Positions 46,362 through 54,683 of a stretch of 64,000 bases of DNA are shown piece by piece; the stretch's first letter is position 1; the number at the start of each line of letters is the position of its first letter. The translations under genes were made by a program, and so were the position numbers. The stretch is from assembly GCA_016713325.1 (NCBI GenBank), contig JADJPJ010000095.1, positions 138,881 to 202,880 on the forward strand, read 5' to 3'. Below the pieces are notes generated by a model, which saw only the letters and a program-made list of their open reading frames with translations, had not been told where the DNA came from and did not search any database. Origin of the DNA: Candidatus Flexifilum affinis. GTDB lineage: Bacteria; Chloroflexota; Anaerolineae; Aggregatilineales; Phototrophicaceae.

Positions 46362-47491
46362 ATGCACATTCACCAGCAACGGCTCCTTAAGCGACGGCTC
46401 TTCAAACGACAGCTGCTCAGCCTGATTGCCGCGGTCTTCTTGTTGCTCGCCTCATTCCCTGCTTCATTGCAGGGCGAAAACAGCAGTGTTCCGAATGTGG
46501 TCGGGATGAATATCCCGCAGGCCACGGCCGAGCTGAATCGGGTGGGTCTGGGGCTTGGCAGCCAGATCAGCGAGGCCTGGACGGAATCAAGCGGCCTCCC
46601 CCAGAACACCATCAGCAGTCAGTCGATCGCCGCCGGACAGGCGTTGAATCCCGGCATGCTGGTGGATGTCGTCGTGCTGCGCGCTCCCAACACGATCCTG
46701 AGCTACGACGACAACGACCTGACCCTCATCAACACCACCGGCGCCGATCTCAACCTGAATGGTCTGATTTTCGGCGTGGCCGAAGGGACGGTTCCCGCCG
46801 CTTTCGCCGCTACGCGCTGGGCCGGCGCTCTTTCGGCGGGCGGCTGCGGGCAGATCTGGTCGGTGCTTCGCTCGGTGCCCAAAGATGTCGAGGGCTGCGG
46901 GCGAATCAATGCCTGGTTGACCACCAATAACGCCGCCGAGCATTTCTGGACCGCCCTGAACGGCGTGAGCCGCTTCAAAATCGTTCAGAACGGCGTCGAG
47001 CGCGGCAGTTGTCCCGTTGCGCCGGCAGGAACGCAGCCGCTGCGCTGCGAACTGTACCTGCCGGCGAACGCCAGCGAAGGCATCACCCCCTACATCTACT
47101 TCGCCTACACTCCCGAACGGTTCATCATCCACAATCGTTCTCAGGATCAGTTCATGCCGTTGGCCGGCACCCCCTCTACAGCACCAATCCCAACCTGTCC
47201 TCACCTGGGCAGTCGCTGAATCCCGGCGATCCAGGGCTCTACCGGCTCCTCAACCCGGTTGCGACCGTCACCCAACTCGCGCCGAATCAATGTGTCCTGT
47301 TCACCAACAGCTCAAACCCGGAGTCGCTCGAAACCCCGGAACCCTGTGAGGTCATTGCCCGCCTGGACATCGACCCCAATCTCACCTTCTGGGCGGTGAA
47401 TTTCGAGCTCGACAGCGCAGCCGATGGTCGACGCCGCACCTGCGCCGGGGCGACCGCCGGACGCCTGACGATCTGCGTGATGCCGCGCTAG
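46362..47491 (+). CDS. Secreted PASTA-domain protein, one frameshift
   Basis: About 375 residues when joined. After a basic N-terminus and signal peptide (LLSLIAAVFLLLASFPASLQ) comes a PASTA domain (VPNVVGMNIPQATAELNRVGLGLG through GQALNPGMLVDVVV). The rest is two similar beta segments each with W, C and YLP/CVLF elements (LINTTGADLNLNGLIF; PERFIIHNRSQDQF). The frame breaks near 47168 in a run of five C; adding one base lets PLYSTNPNLSSPG follow LAGTP and continues to the stop at 47491. PASTA domains bind peptidoglycan or beta-lactam-like ligands. This protein has no kinase or transpeptidase attached. Confidence 0.75.
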
Positions 47492-47531
47492 ATTCTAATC
47501 CTGTCAGGCTTCGCCCGGCGCACGACGAGGC

Positions 47532-48959
47532 TCACGAGGCTTCCTCTGCGGTGAGCGGCTCGTGCAGGGGCCGAATCCAGGCCGCGGGCAACAGCGTGCG
47601 CGGCTGCTGCGCGAGATCGACGTTGAAGTCGATGAGCGGCTGGCTTCGGCGTCCATTGAGCGAAATCATGCTCCAGACCCGGACTTCAATCCGGTCGTGT
47701 CCCTGTCGTCGCAGCTCCTCGGCCAGAAAGTGACTGAACTGCAAAATCATATCAGGCTGCGTCACCATCTGGTCGACCTGCCGCTCGGTCAGATAATCGA
47801 GGGGTTGAATCTCCCAGGTGACACCGCTCTGCGGATTGGTCACGAAGAACTGCGCAAAGCCTCGTTTGTCGCGCAGCCTCATATGCCACGAAAACAGATG
47901 CCCTTCTTCCGTCCAGTTCACATCTCCCGGATAGAGAAAGTGGCGCAGCGGCAGCAGGATCTGAACGGCAGCGTACACGCCCAGCGCCGCAAGGATGAGG
48001 CGACGGCGGGGTGACAGCGGCATCTCGGACCCCGCACGCCGGGCCACAGGGGGGAGGCGCAGCACCCGTCGCGGCCAATCGGAGGGCAGGAACAGCAGAT
48101 TGGCGGCGATCATGAACCAGGGGAAGATGCCGATGTTGAACAACTGGCTGTTGGTCAGGTGAAACACCAGGCCGATCAGCATTGCCACCAGACGCGTCGG
48201 ACGCCACAGCAGCAGCGGGACGATCAGCAGATCCAGCAGCAATCCGCCGTAGCTGAACAGATAGACCATCCACTCCTCGGTGAATAGCGCGCCGATGATC
48301 GGGAAGTCGGTGCGTTCCGCCAGCCAGAGGCGCATCGGCTCACCACGCAGCCAGTCGCCGTTCAGCTTTGCAATGCCTCCGAAGACATAGACGATCGCGA
48401 TCTGTGCCCGCAGTATCCCGAGCGTCCAGGCCGGCGCCGTCTGAGCCCGCAGCGCGGGTCGCCGCCAGGCGTCCAGGGACCAGGCGCGGTGCGCCGGCGC
48501 CCAGATGAGCAGGAAGCTGATCAGCGAAATCAGGTAAAAATGGTTGAGATACTGCGCCTGATCGAGCAGAAAGATGTACGTGAAGCCGAGGAAGAACAGG
48601 GCCGCGCTCGCGCGATACCAGAGTCCCAGCGCGATGCAGATCGCCAGCGCGCCGAGTACCATGAAGTGCAGGACCATGCCGCCGTCTGGCCAGGGACGAA
48701 CCCAGTCAAAACCAGGGTAGGTGAAGAAGAAGCGCGGCTCGACGTAGTACCGCTCAATCCGCCCCAGGTCGACATAGCGCCACACCTCCCAGAGCATGAT
48801 CGTCCCGAACAGGACGCGGAAGGCCGCCAGCGACGCGATGTCGACGGGCGCAAACAGGCGCGCATAGACCGTCTGCCGCGCGGCGGTCGGTGATGCGCCT
48901 TCGGAAGAGGTGAGATTCACCTCACCTCTCCGATCTCCTACAGAAACAGCCATTTTCAC
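47532..48959 (-). CDS. HTTM-domain membrane protein (vitamin K-dependent gamma-carboxylase-like)
   Basis: 475 residues. The N-terminal 310 residues hold the horizontally transferred transmembrane (HTTM) domain shared with vitamin K-dependent gamma-carboxylase: LAAFRVLFGTIMLWEVWRY, FLLDQAQYLNHFYLISLISFLL, AHRAWSLDAW and YVFGGIAKLNGDWLRGEPMRLWL. A C-terminal soluble part follows, with HLFSWHMRLRDKRGFAQFFV and a terminal segment typical of the family. Bacterial homologues can have epoxidase or carboxylase-like activity. It lies 12 nt downstream of the poly-Asp secreted protein and is probably co-transcribed with it. The start GTG/ATG near 48959 is uncertain by a few codons. Confidence 0.85.
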   Translation of the reverse strand: MKMAVSVGDRRGEVNLTSSEGASPTAARQTVYARLFAPVDIASLAAFRVLFGTIMLWEVWRYVDLGRIERYYVEPRFFFTYPGFDWVRPWPDGGMVLHFMVLGALAICIALGLWYRASAALFFLGFTYIFLLDQAQYLNHFYLISLISFLLIWAPAHRAWSLDAWRRPALRAQTAPAWTLGILRAQIAIVYVFGGIAKLNGDWLRGEPMRLWLAERTDFPIIGALFTEEWMVYLFSYGGLLLDLLIVPLLLWRPTRLVAMLIGLVFHLTNSQLFNIGIFPWFMIAANLLFLPSDWPRRVLRLPPVARRAGSEMPLSPRRRLILAALGVYAAVQILLPLRHFLYPGDVNWTEEGHLFSWHMRLRDKRGFAQFFVTNPQSGVTWEIQPLDYLTERQVDQMVTQPDMILQFSHFLAEELRRQGHDRIEVRVWSMISLNGRRSQPLIDFNVDLAQQPRTLLPAAWIRPLHEPLTAEEAS

Positions 48960-48971
48960 CCGACCGTCTGG

Positions 48972-50012
48972 CTAATCGTCATCGTCGTCGTCTCCGCCGC
49001 GACCGCCTCCACTGCCTCCACCGGGCGGGATGATGATGACCGGTGGCTGCTCGCAGCGGCGACGCCAGCCGTTCGCGGGCGCCCAGGGCGGCGGCGGGTT
49101 TCCGCAGTTGCCCCCATCATCCTGCCAGATGATCACGTTCCCGCTGCCGATTACGATGTCGATGTCGATGACGTAGACCACCACCGCCACGACGATGACG
49201 GTGGTCCCGCCGGCGAAATTCCCTTCTATGCGCACGAAATCGCCGACGTCAATCTGCTCCAGAACTGGGTCGTCGTCGTCGATCTGGACGTCGATATCGT
49301 AGATGGTGATGATGTTGATATTGACGACCTCGACCGGCCCTTCAATGATGATCGTCACGGGCAAACCGTTCGGTGTGACGCTCGGGGTCGGCGAAGGTCC
49401 GGGGGTCGAGGTCGCCGTTGATGTGGCCGTCGGCGTGGCCGACGCGGTGGCCGTAGGCGTGGGGGATGGACCCGGCGTGAAGGTCAGAGTCGGGGTGGCC
49501 GTCAATGTCAGGGTGGGCGTTGCCGTGGGGGTAAGCAGGCAGTTGGGCGTTAGCTGGCCGTTGTTGTAAATGTCGAACAGCCCGGCGAAACTGAGCATCT
49601 GCTGGCCTTGCGGCGATGCAGGCGGCACATTGTAAGGCAGCTTGCCGCTGAACTGGGCCAGCAGCGCGTCCGCTTGCAGGATCGCCGTGGCGATCGCCGC
49701 TCCGTCGGCCCCGGCAGCCAGGTTGAGTTTCGCGGCCATCAACTGCACCGCCAGGATCGTACTTGCATCGCCGCCTCCACCAGGCGCAAATGCGAGGAGT
49801 TCCGGCTGACTGTAGAACTGCGCGCCGAGCATCAGGCCTGACACGGGCCAGGCTTCGGGATGCGTCCCCCAGAAGCCCTGGGTGCGGGGGCAGACCAGGC
49901 TGCCGTCGTCGTCAGCCCGCGTCAATGTCGCGGGGGCGAATACCAGACTGATAAGCGTGATGAGGATAAGGACTGGTGAAACAAACCGTCGGAGATGCGA
50001 TTTTTCCTTCAT
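48972..50012 (-). CDS. Secreted poly-Asp-tailed protein with QGFWGTHPEAWP and GWRRRC motifs
   Basis: About 346 residues from the ATG at 50012 (GAGGAG 6 nt upstream). The signal peptide is FVSPVLILITLISLVFAPATLT. An N-terminal domain begins CPRTQGFWGTHPEAWPV and continues to NNGQLTPNC, a pattern of secreted proteins of unknown role. A Thr/Pro linker (TPTLTLTATPTLTF) leads to a DUF5666-like beta domain (VTIIIEGPVEVVNINIITIYD; DFVRIEGNF). The C-terminus has NCGNPPPPWAPANGWRRRC, a Gly-rich stretch and six terminal Asp. The last part matches the anti-sigma-like protein at 44.6 kb. It is followed 12 nt later by the HTTM gene. The function is not known. Confidence 0.75.
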   Translation of the reverse strand: MKEKSHLRRFVSPVLILITLISLVFAPATLTRADDDGSLVCPRTQGFWGTHPEAWPVSGLMLGAQFYSQPELLAFAPGGGGDASTILAVQLMAAKLNLAAGADGAAIATAILQADALLAQFSGKLPYNVPPASPQGQQMLSFAGLFDIYNNGQLTPNCLLTPTATPTLTLTATPTLTFTPGPSPTPTATASATPTATSTATSTPGPSPTPSVTPNGLPVTIIIEGPVEVVNINIITIYDIDVQIDDDDPVLEQIDVGDFVRIEGNFAGGTTVIVVAVVVYVIDIDIVIGSGNVIIWQDDGGNCGNPPPPWAPANGWRRRCEQPPVIIIPPGGGSGGGRGGDDDDDD

Positions 50013-50217
50013 AGCGAACTCCTCGTAGTGCCGACGAAGGATAAACCGCCCGCCATGCGCGAATGTCACAGCCTGCCGTGGTGCGTCGGCGTCCAGGCGC
50101 TTTACACCTGCCCGATTCTGACAGAATTCCGATATGGATTTGACGCGATTTTAAGATGTGGCACCTAGAATCAAGGGTGAAGGTAAAGGAAGAGATCAAT
50201 CACTTGGAGGAGGTCCT

Positions 50218-50736
50218 ATGTCCCTCATGCGATGGAACCCTTACGATCCCTTCGATGAGGTGGATCAGACGATGAATCGGATGATGGACCGGATGCGCAC
50301 CCTGATGCGCTCGCGGTTCGGATCGGGTGACGAGGAAGCGGGGCCGAGCTTCGATGCCAATCCGCTGGCCATCGACATGACCAGCGACGACAACAACATC
50401 GTCGTTCGCACGGCCATCCCCGGCTTCAAGGCCGAAGACGTCAACATCGATGTGCGCGGCAACGTGCTGACCATCAGCGCAGAAACACGCACCGAGAACG
50501 AGAACAAGGACGAGAAGGACAACTGGCATATGCGCGAGATGCGCTATGGCAAATTCGCCCGGTCGGTGCGGCTCCCTGAAACCGTCAAGATGGATCAGGC
50601 CGAGGCTTCGCTGGAAGACGGCGTCCTGACCGTCACGCTGCCGAAGACGAAGGAAAGCCCGGCGCAGAAGATCTCCGTGAAGGAGCATCAGCGCCTGGAA
50701 AGCGGGCAACCGACGAACGGCGGTAAGAAGCGTTAG
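50218..50736 (+). CDS. Hsp20/alpha-crystallin small heat-shock protein
   Basis: About 172 residues from the ATG at 50218, which has GGAGGAGGTCC directly upstream. The alpha-crystallin domain spans about 55-150: PLAIDMTSDDNNIVVRTAIPGFKAEDVNI, VLTISAETR and the terminal ASLEDGVLTVTLPK. An N-terminal MSLMRWNPYDPFDEVDQ motif is typical of bacterial class A Hsp20. It is an ATP-independent holdase. The gene ends at a strong intrinsic terminator. No CIRCE-type dyad was seen upstream. Confidence 0.93.
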   Translation: MSLMRWNPYDPFDEVDQTMNRMMDRMRTLMRSRFGSGDEEAGPSFDANPLAIDMTSDDNNIVVRTAIPGFKAEDVNIDVRGNVLTISAETRTENENKDEKDNWHMREMRYGKFARSVRLPETVKMDQAEASLEDGVLTVTLPKTKESPAQKISVKEHQRLESGQPTNGGKKR

Positions 50737-50766
50737 GGGATACGTCCAGCGTTGTCTCTGTAGTGG

Positions 50767-50805
50767 CCCCTGCTTCACCGAATGGTGAGGCAGGGGTTTT
50801 GTTTT
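50767..50805 (+). terminator. Intrinsic terminator of the hsp20 gene
   Basis: CCCCTGCTTCACC (50767-50779) pairs with GGTGAGGCAGGGG (50784-50796) around a GAAT loop, followed by TTTTGTTTTT. It lies 30 bp after the stop codon. Confidence 0.9.
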
Positions 50806-50908
50806 TGAGGGCAATCGCTCTGAGCGCCTGTTATGGACTCTCTGCCCCTCATCCAGGGCAAGCGCATCAATCTCATCGACGGGTTCATGAGGGTGCGAGA
50901 CGCAGTAG

Positions 50909-50928
50909 GGGCGCATCGCGATGCGCCC
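50909..50928. repeat. Dispersed palindrome GGGCGCATCG/CGATGCGCCC
   Basis: A perfect 20-bp palindrome preceded by GTAG; the partial sequence GGGGCGCATCGCGATGCGG recurs at about 58974-58992. Confidence 0.75.
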
Positions 50929-50936
50929 AGGATGGC

Positions 50937-50956
50937 GGGCGGTTCACGAACCGCCC
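50937..50956. repeat. Dispersed palindrome GGGCGGTTC/GAACCGCCC
   Basis: 9-bp arms around AC, adjacent to the previous palindrome and ending CCTAC. It has the same half-sites as the palindrome at 36305-36326. Confidence 0.75.
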
Positions 50957-51041
50957 CTACAACGCCATCATGACCCTTCTTGAATAATCAGGGAATTTGA
51001 TGCGTTTGCCCTCTGCCCCTCATCCCCCTACAGACAAGTCT

Positions 51042-51194
51042 CAGTGAATCACGAAAGTTCACCTTGACCATCAATAGCTGCGTTTTTGAGCCAACCTCAC
51101 CCCAAAAATCGATCGACTTTTTGCCCCTCTCCGCACGGAGAGGGGCGGTTGAGCGCAGCGAAACGGGGTGAGGTTAAGCAATTCGTGAGTCACT
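51042..51194. mobile_element. MITE, intact copy (terminal inverted repeats AGTGAATCACGAA)
   Basis: The left end CAGTGAATCACGAA (51042-51055) matches the inverted right end TTCGTGAGTCACT (51182-51194) with few differences. The interior holds CCTCACCCC...GGGGTGAGG and CCCCTCTCCG/CGGAGAGGGG inverted pairs. A second copy at 60477-61584 carries the same sequence and is interrupted by an IS5 element, so this copy shows the uninterrupted form. Confidence 0.75.
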
Positions 51195-51220
51195 CCGCCA
51201 GACTCATCTCGCCGGCTCCG

Positions 51221-51808
51221 TCACTGAATCGGGCTGCTCAGGCCGCCGGTGTCCGTCTTCGGCAGCATGGCCTTCGCCATCCGGTCGCGGCGGATCACCA
51301 CGGCGATGGCCGTGCCGATGATCAGCAGCGCCTCGACACCCCAGTAGACGTAGGCCAGGTTGTCCTTCAGCTCGATGCCCGTCCCCTCCGAGCTGCTCAA
51401 GGTGCGGGTGATGTTGACGCCGACTGAGGCCGCGTCGGCGACGTACCCCTGAATGCCGGTCACGCCGTATTCACTCAGCATGATCCGGTCCATCAGGTCG
51501 ATCGCCTCCTCACGGGTGGCGCTGGGCGTGGCCCGCTGAATTTCCGTCACCACTTCCTCGACGAAGACCTGATAGGACCCATACCAGTAGACGGCCACTG
51601 TCACCAGGCCGCACAGGATCGCCAGAACGATCCGTGGCGGAATCGGCGACCGGGAGCGGATCGATGGCATCGCGATGGCCATACCGGTCATGGCGCCGGC
51701 CAGCAGCGGCACGGCCACGACGATATAGAAGCCAATGCGATCCAGCCCGATCATACCCAGGCCGGCCAGGACGGCGACAACTACCCCCGCGAGAGGCGAC
51801 AGGATCAT
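51221..51808 (-). CDS. Hypothetical membrane protein with four predicted spans
   Basis: About 195 residues from the ATG at 51808, chosen for AAGGAG 8 nt upstream; a start at 51901 would add 31 residues without a good site. Three hydrophobic spans (LAGVVVAVLAGLGMIGLD, FYIVVAVPLLAGAMTGMAIA, IVLAILCGLVTVAVYWYGSY) precede an external loop (EVVTEIQRATPSATREEAIDLMDRI). A last span follows (VYWGVEALLIIGTAIAVVI) with a basic tail. No family is recognised. It is divergent from ccmE, so the two share an upstream region. Confidence 0.65.
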   Translation of the reverse strand: MILSPLAGVVVAVLAGLGMIGLDRIGFYIVVAVPLLAGAMTGMAIAMPSIRSRSPIPPRIVLAILCGLVTVAVYWYGSYQVFVEEVVTEIQRATPSATREEAIDLMDRIMLSEYGVTGIQGYVADAASVGVNITRTLSSSEGTGIELKDNLAYVYWGVEALLIIGTAIAVVIRRDRMAKAMLPKTDTGGLSSPIQ

Positions 51809-51923
51809 GGTGCGGTCTCCTTGGTGATGTGCGGTGCATTCAACGCGTATGGGCATTATAGGGATTCTGTCAATTCGCGCTGTGGGGTGAATTATGCTCA
51901 TACTCGTGAGCGGTTTGACGCGG

Positions 51924-51929
51924 TATAAT
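51924..51929 (+). promoter_or_regulatory. -10 element upstream of ccmE
   Basis: A perfect TATAAT, 40 bp before the ccmE ATG. No good -35 hexamer lies at 16-18 bp, so it may need an activator or use extended contacts. Confidence 0.4.
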
Positions 51930-51968
51930 GCCTTTCACCATCACACTAAGTTATAGGATAGTGCGGCA

Positions 51969-52562
51969 ATGGCACAGTCACAGGCGACAGACAGCCGACC
52001 TATGGCATGGGAGAAGTCTATCCCGAGCATACGGCCCCGAGGCGCGACCCGGCGGCTGCCGTTTCTGATCGGCGGAATCGTCATCCTCGCTGCCGTCGGC
52101 TTCTTGATCGCGTCCGGCACCATCGCCGGGGCGAGATTCTTCATCACCGTCGACGAGGTCGTTGGTGACTCGGCCTACTCGGGACAGAGCGTCCGCGTGT
52201 CGGGTGCGGTCATCGGCGACACCATCACCTATGACGCGGAGAAGCTGCTGATCACCTTCACGGTGGCCAACATCCCGGAGCAGTTCGACGATCTGGCGGC
52301 CGCGCTCAACCAGGCGGTCAACAACCCGGAAGCAACCCGCATGCACGTCGTAGTCGAAAACACCGTCAAACCCGAGCTGCTGCAGCACGAGGCGCAGGCC
52401 ATCATGACCGGGCGGCTTGGCACGGATGGCATCTTCTATGTCAGCGAGCTGAACCTGAAGTGCCCGACGCGCTTTGTGGAAGCAGGCCCGGTCCATGAGG
52501 GTGTATCGCCGGACAGCGCCCTGCCCGCCGAGCATCCTGCCGCCGCGGCAGCAGGAGTCTGA
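51969..52562 (+). CDS. ccmE: Heme chaperone CcmE, Cys-type variant
   Basis: 197 residues: one N-terminal membrane anchor (32-50), then the OB-fold heme chaperone domain with FFITVDEVV, VRVSGAVIGDTI and HEAQAIMTGRLGTDGIFYVSELNLKC. The residue that binds heme covalently, His in the usual H-x-x-x-Y motif, is Cys165 here (C-P-T-R-F, with Phe169 replacing Tyr). Cys-type CcmE (C-x-x-x-Y) is known from archaea and some anaerobes; the Phe is a further change. It is the first gene of the second ccm locus, transcribed from a likely TATAAT (51924-51929), and is followed 9 nt later by ccmF. Confidence 0.88.
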   Translation: MAQSQATDSRPMAWEKSIPSIRPRGATRRLPFLIGGIVILAAVGFLIASGTIAGARFFITVDEVVGDSAYSGQSVRVSGAVIGDTITYDAEKLLITFTVANIPEQFDDLAAALNQAVNNPEATRMHVVVENTVKPELLQHEAQAIMTGRLGTDGIFYVSELNLKCPTRFVEAGPVHEGVSPDSALPAEHPAAAAAGV

Positions 52563-52571
52563 GGGGGCATC

Positions 52572-54683
52572 ATGTCCGCTGAAATCGGCCTCGCCGGCCT
52601 CGCGCTGGCCTTTCTCGCCGCGCTGCTCTCTATCCCCCTGTCGGTCTTCGGCGCGCGCCGCCGCGACGACCGGCTGATCGTCAGCGGCCGCAACGCCGCT
52701 TTGCTCACCTTTCCGCTGCTGCTGCTGTCGTCCGGCGCGCTGCTCTCGGCGCTGCTGACCCAGCAGTATCAGATCGCCTACGTCTGGCAGGTCAGCAGCC
52801 CGGCCACACCGGACTTCTTCCGCTTCACGGCGCTGTGGGGTTCGCAGCAGGGATCGCTCCTCTTCTGGTGCCTGCTGATGAGCCTGTTCGCCTTCGTGGC
52901 GCTGATCGTCAACTGGAACCGCTACCGCGCGCTGATGCCCTACGTAAACGCCTACACGATGGCGACGCTGGCTTTTTTTGTCGGGCTGGTTTTGTTGCTT
53001 GAAAATCCTTTTGAACGATTCTGGATTACGCCGGACCTCGGCCCGCAAGACAGCATTCCTGCCTTCGTGTTGATCCCGGCCGGGGCAGAAGCGCCGCCGG
53101 CCAGCCTGATGGCGGAGACGGCGCGCGGACTTAACCCGCTGCTGCGCCACTTCGGCATGATCATCCACCCACCCATGCTCTACCTGGGCTTTGTCGGCTT
53201 CGTCATCCCGTTCGCCTTCGCCATGAGCGCGCTGGCCTCCAACGATCTCTCGACCGGCTGGATCAAGGCCACCCGGCGCTGGACGCTGATCGCCTGGCTC
53301 TTCCTCAGCCTGGGGCTGATCCTGGGCGGGCGCTGGGCCTACGACGTACTCGGCTGGGGGGGCTACTGGGGCTGGGATCCGGTCGAAAATGCGGCATTTT
53401 TGCCCTGGCTGATCGGCACCGCCTTCCTGCACAGCGTCATGATTCAGGAAAAGCGGGGCATGATGAAGATGTGGAACATGTTCCTGGTCATCTTCACCTT
53501 CTCCGCCGTGATCTTCGGCACATTCGCCACCCGCAGCGGCCTGGTGGAAAGCGTGCACAGCTTCGCGCAGAGCACCATCGGCGTGCCGATGTTCCTCTTC
53601 TGGGGCGGGTTGACGCTGATCTCCGTCTATCTGATTCTGCTGCGCTGGCGGCAGGGTAGTCTGAAGGACGACCACGCCTTCGCCGGTTTGCTCAGCCGCG
53701 AGACGCTGTTCGTGCTCAACAACGTGATCTTCGTGGCCCTGACGGTGGCGGTCTTCTGGGGCAGCTTCGGCGCGCCGATCTCCTCGGAACTGTTCGCCGG
53801 GACCGAGATCACCCTGGGCGCGGAGTACTTCAACACCGTGACCGCGCCGCTGTTCATCGCCATGTATATCCTGATGGGCGTGGCGCCGCTCTCCGCATGG
53901 GGCGCGACGGCGGTTGCGCGTCTGGGCCGGGCGCTGATCGTGCCGATCGTGCTGACACTCATCACGCTCGTCGTCGTGTTCGTGATGGGCACGCAGAGCT
54001 TTGGGGCGCTGCTCGGCTACGGCGTGGTGCTGCTGTCCGGCTTCGTCGCCCTGTACGAGATCTACCGGGGGGCGGCTGCCCGTGTACGCATCGCCGGCGA
54101 GTCGTTCATCACCGCGCTGATCGCCATCTTCACCCGCAACCGTCGGCGCTATGGCGGTTTCGTCGTTCACCTGGGCATCACCGTGATCGGCATCGGCGTG
54201 ATCGGCAGCACCCTTTTCCAGCAGGAGACACAGCGGACGATCCGCCAGGGTGAGGCCATCGAGTTCGGCGGCTACACCATGATTTACGACCGCATGCATG
54301 CCGGCCAGATCGCCGAAGACGGCCGCGTCATGGACATCGCCGACGTGCGCATTCTGCGCGGCGGTCAGGAGCTGGCGGTGGTGCGTCCGCGCTACGACTT
54401 CTACCCGGAAGCCACCGGCATGAACTCGCAGATTATCGCCGGCGCCTACAGCACGCTGGAAAATGACGTGTACGTGCTGCTCTCCGGCTTCCAGGAAGTC
54501 AACGGCCAACCGGGCGGCGCGGCGACCTTCAAGCTCTACATCAACCCGCTGATCAATCTTGTCTGGTACGGCGGCATCATTCTGATTCTGGGCACCTTGA
54601 TCTCGGTTGCGCCGTCGGAAGGCGGTCGCAAGACAGTGATCGTCGAGGAGCGTCGCGCGAGCCGGGCAGGAGCATCGGCATGA
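52572..54683 (+). CDS. ccmF: Cytochrome c heme lyase subunit CcmF
   Basis: 703 residues with about 14-15 membrane spans, a usual CcmF length. The heme-handling WWD-type motif is WGGYWGWDPVENAAFLPWL. The periplasmic His motifs include HFGMIIHPPMLYLGFVGFV and FLHSVMIQEKRG. The C-terminal region AEDGRVMDIADVRILRGG and INPLINLVWYGGIILILGTLI is also conserved. CcmF with CcmH ligates heme from CcmE to the CXXCH of apocytochromes. The stop overlaps the ccmH start by 4 nt (ATGA), indicating translational coupling. Confidence 0.94.
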   Translation: MSAEIGLAGLALAFLAALLSIPLSVFGARRRDDRLIVSGRNAALLTFPLLLLSSGALLSALLTQQYQIAYVWQVSSPATPDFFRFTALWGSQQGSLLFWCLLMSLFAFVALIVNWNRYRALMPYVNAYTMATLAFFVGLVLLLENPFERFWITPDLGPQDSIPAFVLIPAGAEAPPASLMAETARGLNPLLRHFGMIIHPPMLYLGFVGFVIPFAFAMSALASNDLSTGWIKATRRWTLIAWLFLSLGLILGGRWAYDVLGWGGYWGWDPVENAAFLPWLIGTAFLHSVMIQEKRGMMKMWNMFLVIFTFSAVIFGTFATRSGLVESVHSFAQSTIGVPMFLFWGGLTLISVYLILLRWRQGSLKDDHAFAGLLSRETLFVLNNVIFVALTVAVFWGSFGAPISSELFAGTEITLGAEYFNTVTAPLFIAMYILMGVAPLSAWGATAVARLGRALIVPIVLTLITLVVVFVMGTQSFGALLGYGVVLLSGFVALYEIYRGAAARVRIAGESFITALIAIFTRNRRRYGGFVVHLGITVIGIGVIGSTLFQQETQRTIRQGEAIEFGGYTMIYDRMHAGQIAEDGRVMDIADVRILRGGQELAVVRPRYDFYPEATGMNSQIIAGAYSTLENDVYVLLSGFQEVNGQPGGAATFKLYINPLINLVWYGGIILILGTLISVAPSEGGRKTVIVEERRASRAGASA

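Larger units (their letters stand above)
50737..51220. other. Intergenic region: terminator, palindromes and a MITE
   Basis: It holds the hsp20 terminator (50767-50805), two dispersed palindromes (50909-50928, 50937-50956) and the 153-bp MITE (51042-51194). No gene is supported. Confidence 0.8.
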
